Shown: piece after piece, positions 9,501 through 18,614 of the stretch
Numbering within the stretch: the first letter of the stretch is position 1
Layout: each line of letters begins with the position of its first letter
NCBI GenBank assembly: GCA_017415185.1
Contig: JAFQHZ010000036.1
Location: 1-53,698 of the forward strand
Source of the DNA: Candidatus Gastranaerophilales bacterium
GTDB lineage: Bacteria > Cyanobacteriota > Vampirovibrionia > Gastranaerophilales > Gastranaerophilaceae
Length of the DNA stretch: 53,698 nt
Reading direction: 5' to 3'
The notes under the pieces: generated by a model
Told to the model about the DNA's origin: nothing
The model's database searches: none
The model's input: only the letters and a program-made list of their open reading frames with translations
Position numbers and translations under genes: made by a program

Positions 9501-10165
9501 AAGGCATTAGGACGATATCTGAAAGCGACAAAACTCCAATTGACACAGGAAATATTAAATTTATTGTTCATGGACTAGATACAGAAACACAACTTGCAAC
9601 TTTTGATGCATTGGGTTTGCCTGATTCAGATGCATTACTTTCGGTAAGTTATACTGAACGCCCCGAAAGCAAATACAGATTTTTCAGACCTCAAGGAATA
9701 ATAGTTGAGACAGATACAAACTACATTCATGGTGGCGGAAATACAGACAAAGGCTCTGGTTATAAAAAAACAATTCAAACTTTTAAAGACCAATATATCT
9801 TTGGAGCAAAAAGACAATCAGACAGAGAATATGTCTCAAAGTTAATCAAGCAAGCTCTTGATATGAATGATGAAGAATATCTTGCATTTGTGAATAAATA
9901 TAAAAATAAATCAATGCTCGAAATTGAGCCTGAAGAAGTAAGAGAAAAATTAATCAAAGCAATGGCGCAAATTAATTCAAGTACAAGACTTGGAAATCGA
10001 AATTATAACGAAATGTATATTTCAAACCCAAAAATAACAGGAATTTTTGCATATAGCGAAGACGACAAAGTTGGCAAAGTAAGCGATTTTATGGGAAAAC
10101 AAGAAGATTTCCTTAAAAAATATGCCCTTGAAAACAATATGCCGTTTATAATTTTTGGAGATTAA
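6584..10165 (+). CDS. Giant helical-repeat protein with GlnD-like HD domain
   Basis: This 1193-residue protein has no recognised family. Residues about 110-480 contain degenerate helical repeats of roughly 34-36 residues, each with a [N/K][I/M/F]GxIL-type core (at 236, 272, 306, 345, 379, 413 and 448, with a further copy near 114). A metal-binding HD domain follows: H746/H749 ([11 protein letters not shown]), H788-D789 (LYHDITK), H832-H833 and D875 (ADLKG). Its layout resembles the HD domain of GlnD-type enzymes. Residues about 985-1193 form a separate compact region with an [15 protein letters not shown] stretch. There is no signal peptide or membrane segment. A plausible ribosome site (AAAGG) is present. 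Its 3' end overlaps convergent uvrB. A hydrolase or phosphohydrolase on a scaffold is inferred, not shown. Confidence 0.85.
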   Translation: MNIGKITQAISEFGQKAADAVTKHIAKTDCEQIQEISSESSKATRALGLSKVIFKKADSSEGILKQNLKRLLEDLKEKNYENPLEIVKSLFKLITKDNLELANEMLGGGTNHAHISSILKNVQDKESIEEYTRLVRKINTSENLSKNLDKNELKYTIMQELCWYKDTKSEQFQKIKKLIELWLDNPKVSSEYRFNQYFREIIALKENPETIEEMLGMITQVYEEPRLIGNKNLKFNISGLISQRSEKAIKAKKAIIQEFLNNPEFEEQSKDNIGVILETINEHNGDIISTILKLINMPEHGSVRYNFYTIMRNCMREKNAKTMSGVLKKLTTEQRYLEDESMQRKMGYILARVSNSQDAKFIEEFFKLCDARPALKDANMGTVISEFNGKNFGFIRKYVNNQELYGNKSIRENIGSILKNIQKDKDTNGIIMPIFEQFKKTQDLGEVNIGEILANVNEKNFGFIQGFLSSKTLRSSEEFKSKLIKILELSDKNADIEPLEEFVLKTPPEKLAKLSSEDIINLSNLVSIENLKDLNEIPLAKKKSLLDFIISKNISVFKISEKYGDNYPILPKTKDEYCALLNRLVKSIGIQTKPLTRQQINIFNGRMFELSDFLAKISDKEFAGLEITQSYTKESFIKDILEKVKGLDEKELQKVYDYFGFEIKTVPNSGGKLGLVGYPVNLNNGEKLAQIKNPKTKDVINSIRENVILFSENNKIIASNPLIQEYLNELLRLAPELRTTINKAQHGTHDYDIIKHSLKVMSKVAQNPSYKQLSESDKKVMLLSSLYHDITKAEGKISPLHPQESAFDTFYIAKKFNLTRSEEVKLYTLIKHHEWLGDINKTTDEAARRAKIQSYAYDMQADNTFELAKILTEADLKGIKKDDSFYEYFKDDFARISKEVDKSIQQLRKTQPLLPTTKLPKADIISRAITKVNPDMSTNIKGLYKTPEGLIVIKFNEIEDWEALGFPKGTISKGIRTISESDKTPIDTGNIKFIVHGLDTETQLATFDALGLPDSDALLSVSYTERPESKYRFFRPQGIIVETDTNYIHGGGNTDKGSGYKKTIQTFKDQYIFGAKRQSDREYVSKLIKQALDMNDEEYLAFVNKYKNKSMLEIEPEEVREKLIKAMAQINSSTRLGNRNYNEMYISNPKITGIFAYSEDDKVGKVSDFMGKQEDFLKKYALENNMPFIIFGD

Positions 10166-12150
10166 TTAATTAAACTTTTAATTTTTTTAATTTCATCCCT
10201 CAATTGAATTGCTCTTTCAAAATCAAGCAATTTTGCTGCCTTGTGCATATCTTGCTCTAATTGTTCTAATAATTTTGGCAAATCTTTCGTCTGAACGTTT
10301 AATTCAACCATTTGTTCTGCCACAACATCTTCTATGCTTCTATAACTTTGAACAAGGGATAATAAATTATTTTGAATTGATTTTTTAATTGTTTTAGGAA
10401 TGATATTATGCTTTTTATTGTAATCAATTTGCAAAGCACGACGACGCTTTGTCTCTTCAATTGCAATATGCATGGAATCGGTAATTTTATCAGCATACAT
10501 TACAACTCTTCCATTAGCATTTCTTGCGCTTCTGCCAATTGTTTGAATCAAAGATGTTTCACACCTTAAAAATCCTTCTTTATCAGCATCCATTATCGCA
10601 ACCAAAGAAACCTCGGGAATATCCAAGCCTTCTCTTAAAAGATTAACGCCAACTAAAATATCAAACTCGCCAAGCCTTAAATCCCTAAGAATTTCGACTC
10701 TTTCCAAAGATTTTACTTCACTATGCAAATAACGAACCTTTAAACCTTGATTTGAAAGGTATGTTGATAATTCTTCAGCCATTTTTTTGGTTAGAGTAGT
10801 GATTAAAACTCTATCTTTTTTTTCAACAACTTTATTAATTTCACAAATTAAATCGCTAACTTGACCAATGGTTGGCTTAACTTCAATTTCAGGGTCCAAT
10901 AAACCTGTTGGGCGAATGATTTGTTCAACAATTTGAGCGGATTCTTTTTTTTCAAAATCAGCAGGAGTTGCGCTAATAAAAATCTTTTGATTAATTTTTT
11001 CCCAAAATTCATCAAAAGTTAAAGGGCGGTTGTCTTTCGCTGCGGGTAATCTAAACCCAAAATCAACCAAGACATCTTTTCTTGCCCTATCGCCAAAAAA
11101 CATGCCTTTTAATTGAGGAATAGTAACGTGGGATTCATCGATAACAACCAAAAAATCATCCCCAAAATAATCCAATAAGGTTGCAGGAGGAGTTCCAGGA
11201 GCTCTTCTTTCGATAATTCGAGAATAATTTTCAATTCCTGAACAATAGCCCATTTCCTTAATCATTTCAATATCATAATTCACTCTTTGAGAAAGTCTTT
11301 GCGCTTCCACGATTTTGTTTTCGTTTTTTAGCTCGACAAGTCGATTATTGAGTTCTTCTCTAATCAAATCAAGGGTTTCATCAACCTCCTCGTCATAAGA
11401 CAAATAATGCACAGCAGGATAAATAACTATTTCAGACGGCTTTTCTAAAATTTCACCCGTAACTGCATCAATTCTTGTAATTGATTCAATTTCATCGCCA
11501 AAAAAAGAAATTCGATTAATAACTTTTTCATAACTTGGCATAATTTCAATAACATCGCCTCGGGCTCTAAAAGTTGAACGCTTTAATTCGACGTCATTTC
11601 TTTCGTAGCGAACTCCAACAAGATAGGTTAATAAATCTTTTCTGGTAATTTCTTGACCTACAACAAGGGTTACTGTTCCTTTAAAATAATTTTCGGGCAA
11701 TCCTAAACCATAAATGCAAGAAACAGAAGCAACGACAATTACATCATTTCTTTCATACAAACTTCTTGTTGTATTGTGTCTAAGTCTATCGATTTCATCG
11801 TTAATTGTTGCCGATTTTTCGATATATGTGTCTGTTCTTGGAATATAAGCTTCAGGCTGATAATAGTCATAATAAGAAATAAAATATTCCACAGCGTTAT
11901 TTGGAAACAACTCTTTAAATTCGTTATAAAGTTGCGCTGCGAGTGTTTTATTGTGCGCTATTACAAGGGTAGGTTTTTGCACTTTTTCAATGACATTTGC
12001 AATTGTGAAAGTTTTTCCGCTTCCTGTAACTCCAAGAAGAGTTTGAGAACTAGCCCCATCATTTAAACCATCAACCAATGCTTTAATAGCTTTTGGCTGA
12101 TCACCAGAAGGAGTCATATTTGAATTAATTTTAAATTTATTATATTTCAC
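10162..12150 (-). CDS. uvrB: UvrB, excinuclease ABC subunit B
   Basis: UvrB is the damage-verifying helicase-like subunit that loads UvrC. The Walker A motif GVTGSGKT lies at residues 40-47, and the beta-hairpin region ([13 protein letters not shown]) follows at about 90-105. The helicase motifs [15 protein letters not shown] and QTIGRSARN are present, and the C-terminal UVR helices (about 625-660) contact UvrC. The length of 662 is normal. The start is GTG with no ribosome site. It lies 9 bases downstream of proC on the same strand, and a TAAAAT hexamer overlaps the proC stop. The 3' end overlaps the convergent gene by 4 bases. Confidence 0.97.
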   Translation of the reverse strand: MKYNKFKINSNMTPSGDQPKAIKALVDGLNDGASSQTLLGVTGSGKTFTIANVIEKVQKPTLVIAHNKTLAAQLYNEFKELFPNNAVEYFISYYDYYQPEAYIPRTDTYIEKSATINDEIDRLRHNTTRSLYERNDVIVVASVSCIYGLGLPENYFKGTVTLVVGQEITRKDLLTYLVGVRYERNDVELKRSTFRARGDVIEIMPSYEKVINRISFFGDEIESITRIDAVTGEILEKPSEIVIYPAVHYLSYDEEVDETLDLIREELNNRLVELKNENKIVEAQRLSQRVNYDIEMIKEMGYCSGIENYSRIIERRAPGTPPATLLDYFGDDFLVVIDESHVTIPQLKGMFFGDRARKDVLVDFGFRLPAAKDNRPLTFDEFWEKINQKIFISATPADFEKKESAQIVEQIIRPTGLLDPEIEVKPTIGQVSDLICEINKVVEKKDRVLITTLTKKMAEELSTYLSNQGLKVRYLHSEVKSLERVEILRDLRLGEFDILVGVNLLREGLDIPEVSLVAIMDADKEGFLRCETSLIQTIGRSARNANGRVVMYADKITDSMHIAIEETKRRRALQIDYNKKHNIIPKTIKKSIQNNLLSLVQSYRSIEDVVAEQMVELNVQTKDLPKLLEQLEQDMHKAAKLLDFERAIQLRDEIKKIKSLIN

Positions 12151-12159
12151 AATACAATT

Positions 12160-12975
12160 TTAACCCAAATCAATTGCTTTTTGCATTGTTTTTTGGATTA
12201 ATTCATCAAAAATTTCATCAATATTTGATTCTAACAAAATATTGTTTCCAACTTCAGTACATCCACCCGGAGTTGTTACATTCTTGATTAATTGTTCGAT
12301 ATTAAAATCATTTTCAAAAACCATTTCAGCAGAGCCAAGCGCAGTTTGGGTGGATAAAAGCAATGCTTCGTTTTTATCAAGCCCAAGTTTTGCCGCTGAT
12401 TGAGCCATTAATTCAATAATTTTAAAATAAAAAGCAGGACCAGAGCCAGATAAGGCTGTAATGATATCTATTTTATCTTGTGTTGTTTTAATAACCTTTG
12501 AACAAGTTGACATCAAATTAAAAGCAAAATCAAGCTCTTCAGAAGAAATTTCATCGCCAGAACAAATTGCACTCGCTCCTTTAGCAACAAGAGCAGGGGT
12601 ATTTGGCATAATTCTAATAACACGGGCATTTTCTATATAATCAGAATATTTTTTTAATTTAACACCCGCTAAAATTGATAAAATCAAATGTTCCTTATAA
12701 AATTCGCTCAATTCAGACAAAACTTCACCAACAACAAAAGGTTTAACTGCAAGCAGAATTACATCAACATTTTGCGCTAAATCTTTAATTGAATAAGCCT
12801 CTTTAAAACCATATTCACGACAAAGAGCGCCCGAAGCTTCCATATTGACATCATAAACATAAATATCATCATTTCTTAAAAATTTATGTTTTGAAACTCC
12901 GCCTAAAATTGCGCTTGCCATTTTTCCGCAACCAATAACACCTAACTTAACATCATCTTTACTAAATGCGACCAT
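12160..12975 (-). CDS. proC: Pyrroline-5-carboxylate reductase
   Basis: ProC reduces 1-pyrroline-5-carboxylate to proline, the last step of proline synthesis. The N-terminal Rossmann fold shows LGVIGCGKMASAIL (residues 12-25). The C-terminal half has the P5CR signature regions ALSGSGPAFYFKI and TTPGGCTEVGNN. The length of 271 is typical. The ATG has a GAGGTG ribosome site. It is followed closely by uvrB, so the two may share a transcript. Upstream it is divergent from rpmH. Confidence 0.95.
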   Translation of the reverse strand: MVAFSKDDVKLGVIGCGKMASAILGGVSKHKFLRNDDIYVYDVNMEASGALCREYGFKEAYSIKDLAQNVDVILLAVKPFVVGEVLSELSEFYKEHLILSILAGVKLKKYSDYIENARVIRIMPNTPALVAKGASAICSGDEISSEELDFAFNLMSTCSKVIKTTQDKIDIITALSGSGPAFYFKIIELMAQSAAKLGLDKNEALLLSTQTALGSAEMVFENDFNIEQLIKNVTTPGGCTEVGNNILLESNIDEIFDELIQKTMQKAIDLG

Positions 12976-12979
12976 AATC

Positions 12980-13008
12980 TTGACACCTCATTTTGTCCAA
13001 TATAATAT
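12980..13008 (+). promoter_or_regulatory. Promoter of rpmH-rnpA
   Basis: TTGACA at 12980-12985 pairs with TATAAT at 13001-13006 (15-base spacer) or TAATAT at 13003-13008 (17-base spacer). It starts only a few bases from the proC start codon, giving a back-to-back promoter region. Confidence 0.6.
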
Positions 13009-13018
13009 AGTAAATACC

Positions 13019-13035
13019 GACATTAAAAGAATGTC
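13019..13035 (+). promoter_or_regulatory. Hairpin in the rpmH leader
   Basis: GACATT-AAAAG-AATGTC forms a perfect 6-bp stem with a 5-base loop in the predicted 5' untranslated region, about 40 bases before the rpmH start. It could mark the 5' end of the mRNA for stability or control. Function unknown. Confidence 0.35.
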
Positions 13036-13073
13036 AAAAACTTATAAAAACTTAATCACAAGGAGAAAATAAA

Positions 13074-13226
13074 ATGCGTCGTACTTTAGAAGGTACTAAA
13101 AGAAAAAGACAAAACGTTAGCGGTTTTAGAGCTAGAATGGCAACTAAAAACGGCAGACGCGTAATTAATGCAAGACGCGCTAAAGGTCGTCACAAAGTAG
13201 CAATTACAGCTAAGAACCGTGCTTAA
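13074..13226 (+). CDS. rpmH: Large ribosomal subunit protein bL34
   Basis: bL34 is a small, very basic protein of the 50S subunit. The 50-residue product reads [18 protein letters not shown] and continues with the family pattern [22 protein letters not shown]. It is slightly longer than the usual 44-47 residues, because of a short extra C-terminal tail. A strong AAGGAG site precedes the ATG. The stop overlaps the GTG start of rnpA by 8 bases, as is common for this pair. Arginine is often CGT here, unlike the AGA-rich neighbours, consistent with high expression. Confidence 0.96.
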   Translation: MRRTLEGTKRKRQNVSGFRARMATKNGRRVINARRAKGRHKVAITAKNRA

Positions 13227-13587
13227 GCAAGAAAATAGGCTAAAAAGCAAACGTTCATACACGGCAACTTACAACAACAAAAATATCGTTAGTACAGATT
13301 CAATTGTCTTGTATGCAGGAAAAATAAAAACAGACAAAAACTGCCCCACCAGGGTAGGTTTTGTTGTTTCTAAAAAAGTTCACAAAAGAGCGGTTAAAAG
13401 AAACAAAATTAAGCGCTTAATGAGAGAAAACATAAGATTAATTTTAAAAAACAAAGAATTAACCGAGATAAACAATTATCAAAGTCTGATTTTCATGGCA
13501 AAAGAAAATATATTAGAAAAAAACTTTGAAGAAATTCGTAACACAATCTTAATATTGATGGATAAATTAGCAAATAAAAATATTTAG
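13219..13587 (+). CDS. rnpA: Ribonuclease P protein component
   Basis: RnpA assists the catalytic RNA in trimming tRNA 5' ends. The 122-residue protein has the family's conserved basic stretch around [26 protein letters not shown] (residues 45-70). It starts at a GTG inside the rpmH stop region, so it is translationally coupled. In many bacteria yidD and yidC come next; here a kinase-like gene follows 19 bases downstream. Confidence 0.95.
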   Translation: MLKQENRLKSKRSYTATYNNKNIVSTDSIVLYAGKIKTDKNCPTRVGFVVSKKVHKRAVKRNKIKRLMRENIRLILKNKELTEINNYQSLIFMAKENILEKNFEEIRNTILILMDKLANKNI

Positions 13588-13606
13588 AAATCTTATATAA
13601 AGCACA

Positions 13607-14470
13607 ATGGACATTTTAGTAAAAAATCTACTTGAAACTCAAACAAAAGAGAAAATTCAAAAGCCTAATTGTCAAACAAGAAGCGGCAGAAGCTTACTTG
13701 CGTTTTATCTTCAAACAAAATTTAAACAAATCATAAATCACGATAAAAAATCCGAAAAACAAGTAATTATTGATTACAAAAAAGGCTTTTTAGACGATTT
13801 TACAAATAGATTAATCAACCGTCCAGACGACAAAATTTTAATTGCATTGAGTGGCGAATCAGCAAGTGGCAAATCAACAATTTGCAAACAAATTACAAGA
13901 TGCATCGAAGAATTAAATCTTCCCGTTACAATTTTGACTGCTGATAATTATTTTAACGATATTTCTGAATTAATTAAAATTCATGGAAATTTTGATTTAT
14001 TAAGAGACTCTGGATATGATGTTGATTCACCAAATAATTTTTATCTAGACTTACTTAGAGAAGATATTTTAAAACTTCAAAAAGGGCTTGATGTTCTAAC
14101 GCCTGAATATCTAGTAAACGGAACAGGAATTTCAAAACCAAAATCAATCCCTGTAAAATCAAATAAAATTATTATTGTTGAAGGTATGTGTTCAATTTAT
14201 GAAAAAGTACAAGATATTTTCGACATAAAAATTTACATTGATTTAGACGAAGAAGAAAGAAAAAGAAGATTTTTAAATCGTGCAATTTTAAGAAACCAAG
14301 ACAATGAAAATGCGCTTAAACATTGGAATTACATCCAAACAGCAGGAAAAAAATATGTTCAACCTCAAAAACAAAATTGCGAAATAATTATTAATGGAGA
14401 ATGTGATTTAAATTATTTTGCACACATGGTTGAATATATAAATTTAATTACAAATAATTTTTCAGAATAA
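13607..14470 (+). CDS. Uridine kinase / phosphoribulokinase-family P-loop protein
   Basis: This protein of 287 residues carries a Walker A motif GESASGKS at residues 83-90, followed by TADNYF, GYDVDSPNNF and an IIIVEGMCSIYE strand. These match the uridine-kinase / phosphoribulokinase fold, where an alcohol group on a nucleoside or sugar is phosphorylated. The substrate cannot be told. The first 75 residues are an extra basic, probably helical extension. No ribosome site precedes the ATG; a TATATA/TATAAA stretch sits about 7-12 bases upstream, so either coupling to rnpA or a near-leaderless transcript is possible. Confidence 0.8.
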   Translation: MDILVKNLLETQTKEKIQKPNCQTRSGRSLLAFYLQTKFKQIINHDKKSEKQVIIDYKKGFLDDFTNRLINRPDDKILIALSGESASGKSTICKQITRCIEELNLPVTILTADNYFNDISELIKIHGNFDLLRDSGYDVDSPNNFYLDLLREDILKLQKGLDVLTPEYLVNGTGISKPKSIPVKSNKIIIVEGMCSIYEKVQDIFDIKIYIDLDEEERKRRFLNRAILRNQDNENALKHWNYIQTAGKKYVQPQKQNCEIIINGECDLNYFAHMVEYINLITNNFSE

Positions 14471-14505
14471 TTTTTTTATTTTTTCAAAAACCTTGTTATG
14501 CGTGC

Positions 14506-14604
14506 GTTACAAATATGTAAACTTTTGTAACAACTTCCGTATATGTTGAAATTATGTCTCGAATATATACTTTATATATATGGATACCAGGGTCGTAGTA
14601 TCCA
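14506..14604. promoter_or_regulatory. Three consecutive inverted repeats upstream of a coiled-coil gene
   Basis: The gap holds GTTACAA-N12-TTGTAAC (14506-14531), GTATAT-N20-ATATAC (14539-14570) and TGGATAC-N10-GTATCCA (14581-14604). The first two may be protein operator sites around the promoter (TATACT/TATATA-rich). The third would form a stem-loop in the leader of the gene starting at 14632. No known riboswitch is recognised. Confidence 0.45.
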
Positions 14605-14631
14605 CATGTAGTTAAAAACAAGGTAACAATA

Positions 14632-15099
14632 ATGGGCTGGGTAACATTAGCAGCAAGAAAACAATCCCTAAGACTCGCGATGAGTAACCTTGAAATGCGC
14701 GATTTGCAAATCAGTCGCACAATCAGGAGCACTCAGCACACTTCTGCGTTCGACCAGTCAATTATTAAAAATAATAAAGCTGTTGAGCTTAGAGAAATTA
14801 AAAATACTCTCGATGAAGTTAAAGGCGAAAAGCCGGAAGACATTAAAAGCGAAGAGTATAATGAGTGGTATATGGAATACCAATCAGCAAGAGAAGATTA
14901 CGAGGCTCAAAGACTAGAAATTTCAGAATTATACGACGACCAACTTGCAATGCTTGAAGAAGAAATTGCCGACGAAGAAGCAATGCTACAACAAGAACAA
15001 ACGACTGTTGAAGCGCAACTTGAAGCAATGCAAGCCGAGTATGATGTTGTTAAAGAACAAATCAGCACGGAAATCGAGCAATCAACAATCCAAATTTAG
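14632..15099 (+). CDS. Acidic coiled-coil protein, unknown
   Basis: This 155-residue protein is unrecognised. The first 45 residues are mildly basic and start MGWVTLAARKQSLRLAMSNLE; the rest is acidic and helical. A strong coiled-coil-like stretch runs from about 90 to 150, very rich in Glu and Gln. There is no signal peptide. The start is supported by AAGGTAA. Its own long leader with several inverted repeats suggests regulated expression. The composition would fit a structural or secretion-associated protein, but nothing shows this. Confidence 0.7.
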   Translation: MGWVTLAARKQSLRLAMSNLEMRDLQISRTIRSTQHTSAFDQSIIKNNKAVELREIKNTLDEVKGEKPEDIKSEEYNEWYMEYQSAREDYEAQRLEISELYDDQLAMLEEEIADEEAMLQQEQTTVEAQLEAMQAEYDVVKEQISTEIEQSTIQI

Positions 15100-15106
15100 G
15101 ATGATT

Positions 15107-15628
15107 CTATAAACCAACAAAAGCGGAAAACAATTTGATGACTTTGTCGGCTTCCTCGACCAAAGCCTCATAGTCGCTGTTGTTTTCAACTAAAATATTC
15201 CAATTCGAATAATTATCAAGTGCAGTCTCTGTATCATCGTCTGCGCTTACAATCACACCCCGTTTAGAACGATTTTCATAGGAGGATTCCACCCTAACCA
15301 AAAAAGCACCTTTAGACTTAAAAAAATCAACCTCATGTTCAACACGAACATCTGGAACAATTATATTATTCATATTTGCAAGATTTTTAAGCCAAAAATC
15401 AGAATCTTGCGCACGACCCTCGTTACCTAATTCAATCAACCCAGCCCTAAACAAATGTTTTTTAGATTCAATTTCTTCAAAAGTTAGACCATTTCTCTTA
15501 CCAAACTCCAACTTAATAGCATCCCCAATTCCAATTCTTTTAAAATCAGGCATTTTCTGAAGAAGAATCTTTGCCAAAGTATCTTTACCGCAATATTGTT
15601 TGCCGGAAATTACAATTATTTTATTCAT
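15107..15628 (-). CDS. P-loop kinase, dNMP-kinase-like
   Basis: This 173-residue protein opens directly with a P-loop, ISGKQYCGKDTLAK (Walker A at residues 9-16 of the ATG-started form). GKD in place of GKS/T is typical of deoxynucleoside monophosphate kinase-like and phosphomevalonate kinase-like families. A central DVRVEHEVDFF segment fits the 'DVR..(N)E' element of such kinases. The true substrate is uncertain. An upstream GTG at 15646 would add six residues, but the ATG at 15628 places the P-loop at the expected distance. It is convergent with the coiled-coil gene, 7 bases apart. Confidence 0.75.
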   Translation of the reverse strand: MNKIIVISGKQYCGKDTLAKILLQKMPDFKRIGIGDAIKLEFGKRNGLTFEEIESKKHLFRAGLIELGNEGRAQDSDFWLKNLANMNNIIVPDVRVEHEVDFFKSKGAFLVRVESSYENRSKRGVIVSADDDTETALDNYSNWNILVENNSDYEALVEEADKVIKLFSAFVGL

Positions 15629-15785
15629 AGCAAAATTATAAAACACAAATGTTAAAAATTATGTTAAGAATAATTAAAATAGTATATACTAATAAGCAAT
15701 AAGCATTTTAAAATTTTTTTTATTTAAATATAGGGGAATTATAACAACACGGTTTTACCAAACCAATAAGAAAAGGGGTATATTT

Positions 15786-16013
15786 ATGAGCAAAACTTCT
15801 TGCGCACCAAGCAAAAAGGCTGCAATTTCGCATGGACTAGAATTATTAGAGTATTCTACAACTCGAAACTTAAGAAAAAAGATTATGCTTTACGAGTTCG
15901 AAAACAGTTTTGTATCCAAATACAAAGCATATAAAGATTTTAAACTGCTTGAAAAAGAACTATCGAGCGACAAAAAAACCACAAAAAACAAAAAAATTGC
16001 AAAACTGCAATAA
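15786..16013 (+). CDS. Small basic hypothetical protein
   Basis: This 75-residue, lysine-rich, probably helical protein has no recognised family. An AAAAGGGG ribosome site lies ahead of the ATG and a perfect hairpin terminator follows the stop. A TATACT-type -10 sits in the 140-base upstream gap. The tail is KKTTKNKKIAKLQ. There is no signal peptide. It could bind nucleic acid by charge, but this is only composition-based. Confidence 0.6.
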   Translation: MSKTSCAPSKKAAISHGLELLEYSTTRNLRKKIMLYEFENSFVSKYKAYKDFKLLEKELSSDKKTTKNKKIAKLQ

Positions 16014-16038
16014 AAAATGGGGCAATTTGCCCCATTTT
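16013..16038. terminator. Bidirectional terminator
   Basis: AAAATGGGGCAA-TTGCCCCATTTT is a perfect palindrome between convergent genes. The A-run and T-run flanks let it work on both strands. Confidence 0.85.
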
Positions 16039-16579
16039 ATGTGTTAAAAACTTTGTCCTCTTTTGATGATGTTGAATCAGGAGAATCGACTTTTGATTCA
16101 TAAAACATCGACATTTGAGTCGGGTTAATTTTTGGATATTTTTCTTTAACATCCTTAATTTGTTCATTAATCCTGTATGCATTTATCTCGCTTTGCGTAA
16201 TTCTGCCATCATGATTTGTGTCAATTTCAGTGAAATTTGATAAAACTGTGTCTAACAAGCTAGACATTGTCCCGCCTGCGCCATTTGCGCAAAGTTGAGA
16301 CAGTTCTTGATATGTCATACCTTGCGTTTTTAGTCTTGTAACATAGTTGTTAATGTCTGAAACATTAAGTTTACCATCTCCATCCATATCAATTTGATTA
16401 AAATTAGTCATCATATAGCTTCTAAAGGTTTGATTAACGGTATATCTGATTGATTCATTTTCAGGATTCAATATTTTATCCATAGTTAATCCATCAGCAC
16501 CATTTAAAAGCAACAAATAGTTTGAATTTAAGCCAGAAATTGCGCCAGTGAATAAACTTGTACCTAATAAATTTGCCAT
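16037..16579 (-). CDS. EF-hand calcium-binding protein
   Basis: Two canonical EF-hand loops are visible in this 180-residue protein: DMDGDGKLNVSD (64-75, with Asp rather than Glu at position 12) and DTNHDGRITQSE (120-131). They are spaced like a calmodulin-type or dockerin-type pair. The N-terminus (LLGTSLFTGAISGLNSNYLLLL) is hydrophobic but not a clear signal peptide. The tail is polar and Ser/Asp-rich. The ribosome site GAGGTAA fixes the start. The role is unknown; a calcium-responsive structural or exported protein is plausible. Confidence 0.8.
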   Translation of the reverse strand: MANLLGTSLFTGAISGLNSNYLLLLNGADGLTMDKILNPENESIRYTVNQTFRSYMMTNFNQIDMDGDGKLNVSDINNYVTRLKTQGMTYQELSQLCANGAGGTMSSLLDTVLSNFTEIDTNHDGRITQSEINAYRINEQIKDVKEKYPKINPTQMSMFYESKVDSPDSTSSKEDKVFNT

Positions 16580-16697
16580 AATTTTACCTCATATTTTTTA
16601 TTAGTTTAATAATTTTTTCAAAAAAGTAAAACCAATAAATGTATGAAAAAATATTAAAAATTAGCATTAAAACAACAACAAAGCTAAGCTAAGATTA

Positions 16698-18533
16698 ATG
16701 AAATTTCTTAAAAATAATATTTTGCTAATTTTAATAATTATTTTGTCAATTTTCCTTAGAATCAATTATGACACGTTTCTTGAAGGATATAATTTTGACG
16801 AAATCGCAATGGTATCAATTGCAAAACTAAATTTTCCTTTTGAAATACTGAAATATAGCGCAATTGAGGATTACCATGCACCTTTATATTATTTAATTAT
16901 CCATCCATTTTGTAATATAGAAAATGCATATATCCCTCTAAGGCTATTAAATACAATTTTTTCGATTATTAATTTATTTGTTTTTTATCAAATTGGAAAG
17001 CTAATTCTAAACAAAAAAACAGGATTAATTTTAGCGCTATTACTTGCAATTAACCACCAACACATTGCGATGGCGAATTTTATTAAGTTTTATTGTCTTT
17101 GTTTTTTGTTGTGTAGCGCAATTTTTTATTATTTTATAAAAGTAATCAAAAAAAACGATGGATATAATAAGCTCGCTCTTTTAAATTCGTTATTCATCCT
17201 AAGCTCAACATTTGGTGTGCTTTTTGTTATTCTTGAATATTTAATATTGTTTTTAATTAAACAAAAAGCTTGCTTGAAATCTTTTCTTTTATCATTAATT
17301 GGTTTTGTTTTATATCTTCCAATTTTGTCTATTCAAGCAAAAACCGCTCTTTCAAACATAATTAACCCCCATGGGGCATATCCTTCTTTTTCAATTTTTG
17401 GAACGTATATTTTCCTAAATGATTGGTTTTCGCCGCTTTTAAATTATTCTTGCAATACGCAAACAGTTGAAAGTATGCCTTTAGTTGTTGACAACATTAA
17501 AAAAATGCTTTCAAATCAACCATTGGATTATATTTCATTAATCTCGTTTATTCTTTTATCATTTATTCCTGTTATTATTTCGCTATATTTTATTTACAAA
17601 GGAATCAAAGAAAACAAGGACTCAAAAAAGCTTTTCTTGCTGGGTTTATCATATTTTTTATGTTTTTCAATATTAATACTTCTTGAAATATCAGGCTATA
17701 TTCCATTATACATTTATCCTTTCGGATTGATTTTGATTATTTTAATAGGAATTGGTTATAATTATTCAACAAACAAATTTTTAATCGCTTATCTTTGCAT
17801 AGCTCAATTAATAGTAACAAACGTATATCCAGCACAAGCAAGGGAAGAAAAAGAAAAAATCTATGGAAAACTTGATTATGCAATCGAAAAAATCGACAAC
17901 AAGACAACTATTATTTTAATTGATGCAGGAAGATTTTTAAAACATTATTACAAAGACAAAAAAATCTTTGCGCTAGATTATGAGCAAATTGAAGGCGGAC
18001 ACGATAAAAAACTTTTTGAAATTTATTTCGGAGAAGAAATTGCCAAAAAGGCAAACAAACACAACATCAAGGCGCTAGTTAAACCAATAATTTTAAGCAA
18101 CAAAAAATCTCAAAATTTTGAAAATTATCTTCAAAAAGAATTGTTTTCAAACATCAAAAAAGACGAAAAATTAATCCTGATTTTCAATTCTGATAGCAGA
18201 TTTTTTACATATACACAAAAAGAAATCGAAAACCTTCTTGATGAGGAATATAGTCCACATTTAATAAATTCATCCTTAACATATCAAATCAAAAACAATA
18301 AAGAAGAGCTAAACCAATCTACGCTTGGCGAAATAATTCAAAGCAATATTACAAAAAATTTTGTTGGCGAAATTGAAAAAGAATTCAAAAAAATAAAAAT
18401 TGAACAATTTATTAAGAACATAAACGATAAATATCAAAAAGTTTATGAAAGCGACAAAAATCTTCCTGATATTCAATGGATAATGGAAAATCCAACAGCA
18501 GGATGGATATTTGTAACATATCAAAAAAAATAG
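16698..18533 (+). CDS. GT-C type membrane glycosyltransferase (family 39-like)
   Basis: This 611-residue protein has a hydrophobic N-terminal signal-anchor and about ten membrane segments up to residue 375, then a soluble C-terminal domain (380-611). The first extracytoplasmic loop has the FDE motif (D34, E35) typical of dolichol- or undecaprenyl-phosphate-dependent GT-C enzymes (ArnT/PMT-like). It is followed by DYHAPLYYLIIHP (58-70), the usual P-L-Y-Y element. It probably moves a sugar from a lipid carrier onto an envelope acceptor; donor and acceptor are unknown. There is no clear ribosome site. A second GT-C-like gene lies at 24792-26369. Confidence 0.8.
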   Translation: MKFLKNNILLILIIILSIFLRINYDTFLEGYNFDEIAMVSIAKLNFPFEILKYSAIEDYHAPLYYLIIHPFCNIENAYIPLRLLNTIFSIINLFVFYQIGKLILNKKTGLILALLLAINHQHIAMANFIKFYCLCFLLCSAIFYYFIKVIKKNDGYNKLALLNSLFILSSTFGVLFVILEYLILFLIKQKACLKSFLLSLIGFVLYLPILSIQAKTALSNIINPHGAYPSFSIFGTYIFLNDWFSPLLNYSCNTQTVESMPLVVDNIKKMLSNQPLDYISLISFILLSFIPVIISLYFIYKGIKENKDSKKLFLLGLSYFLCFSILILLEISGYIPLYIYPFGLILIILIGIGYNYSTNKFLIAYLCIAQLIVTNVYPAQAREEKEKIYGKLDYAIEKIDNKTTIILIDAGRFLKHYYKDKKIFALDYEQIEGGHDKKLFEIYFGEEIAKKANKHNIKALVKPIILSNKKSQNFENYLQKELFSNIKKDEKLILIFNSDSRFFTYTQKEIENLLDEEYSPHLINSSLTYQIKNNKEELNQSTLGEIIQSNITKNFVGEIEKEFKKIKIEQFIKNINDKYQKVYESDKNLPDIQWIMENPTAGWIFVTYQKK

Positions 18534-18614
18534 CTTGATTTTTCTTGCCATAGTGTATGTTTGTGCGAAAATTAGAATATCATAATAGATACTATTTAAA
18601 AAAGGAAAGAAAAT

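Noticed and set aside
15629-15646. Upstream GTG start for the P-loop kinase
   Set aside because: It would add six residues before a P-loop that normally begins near the N-terminus; no ribosome site supports it.
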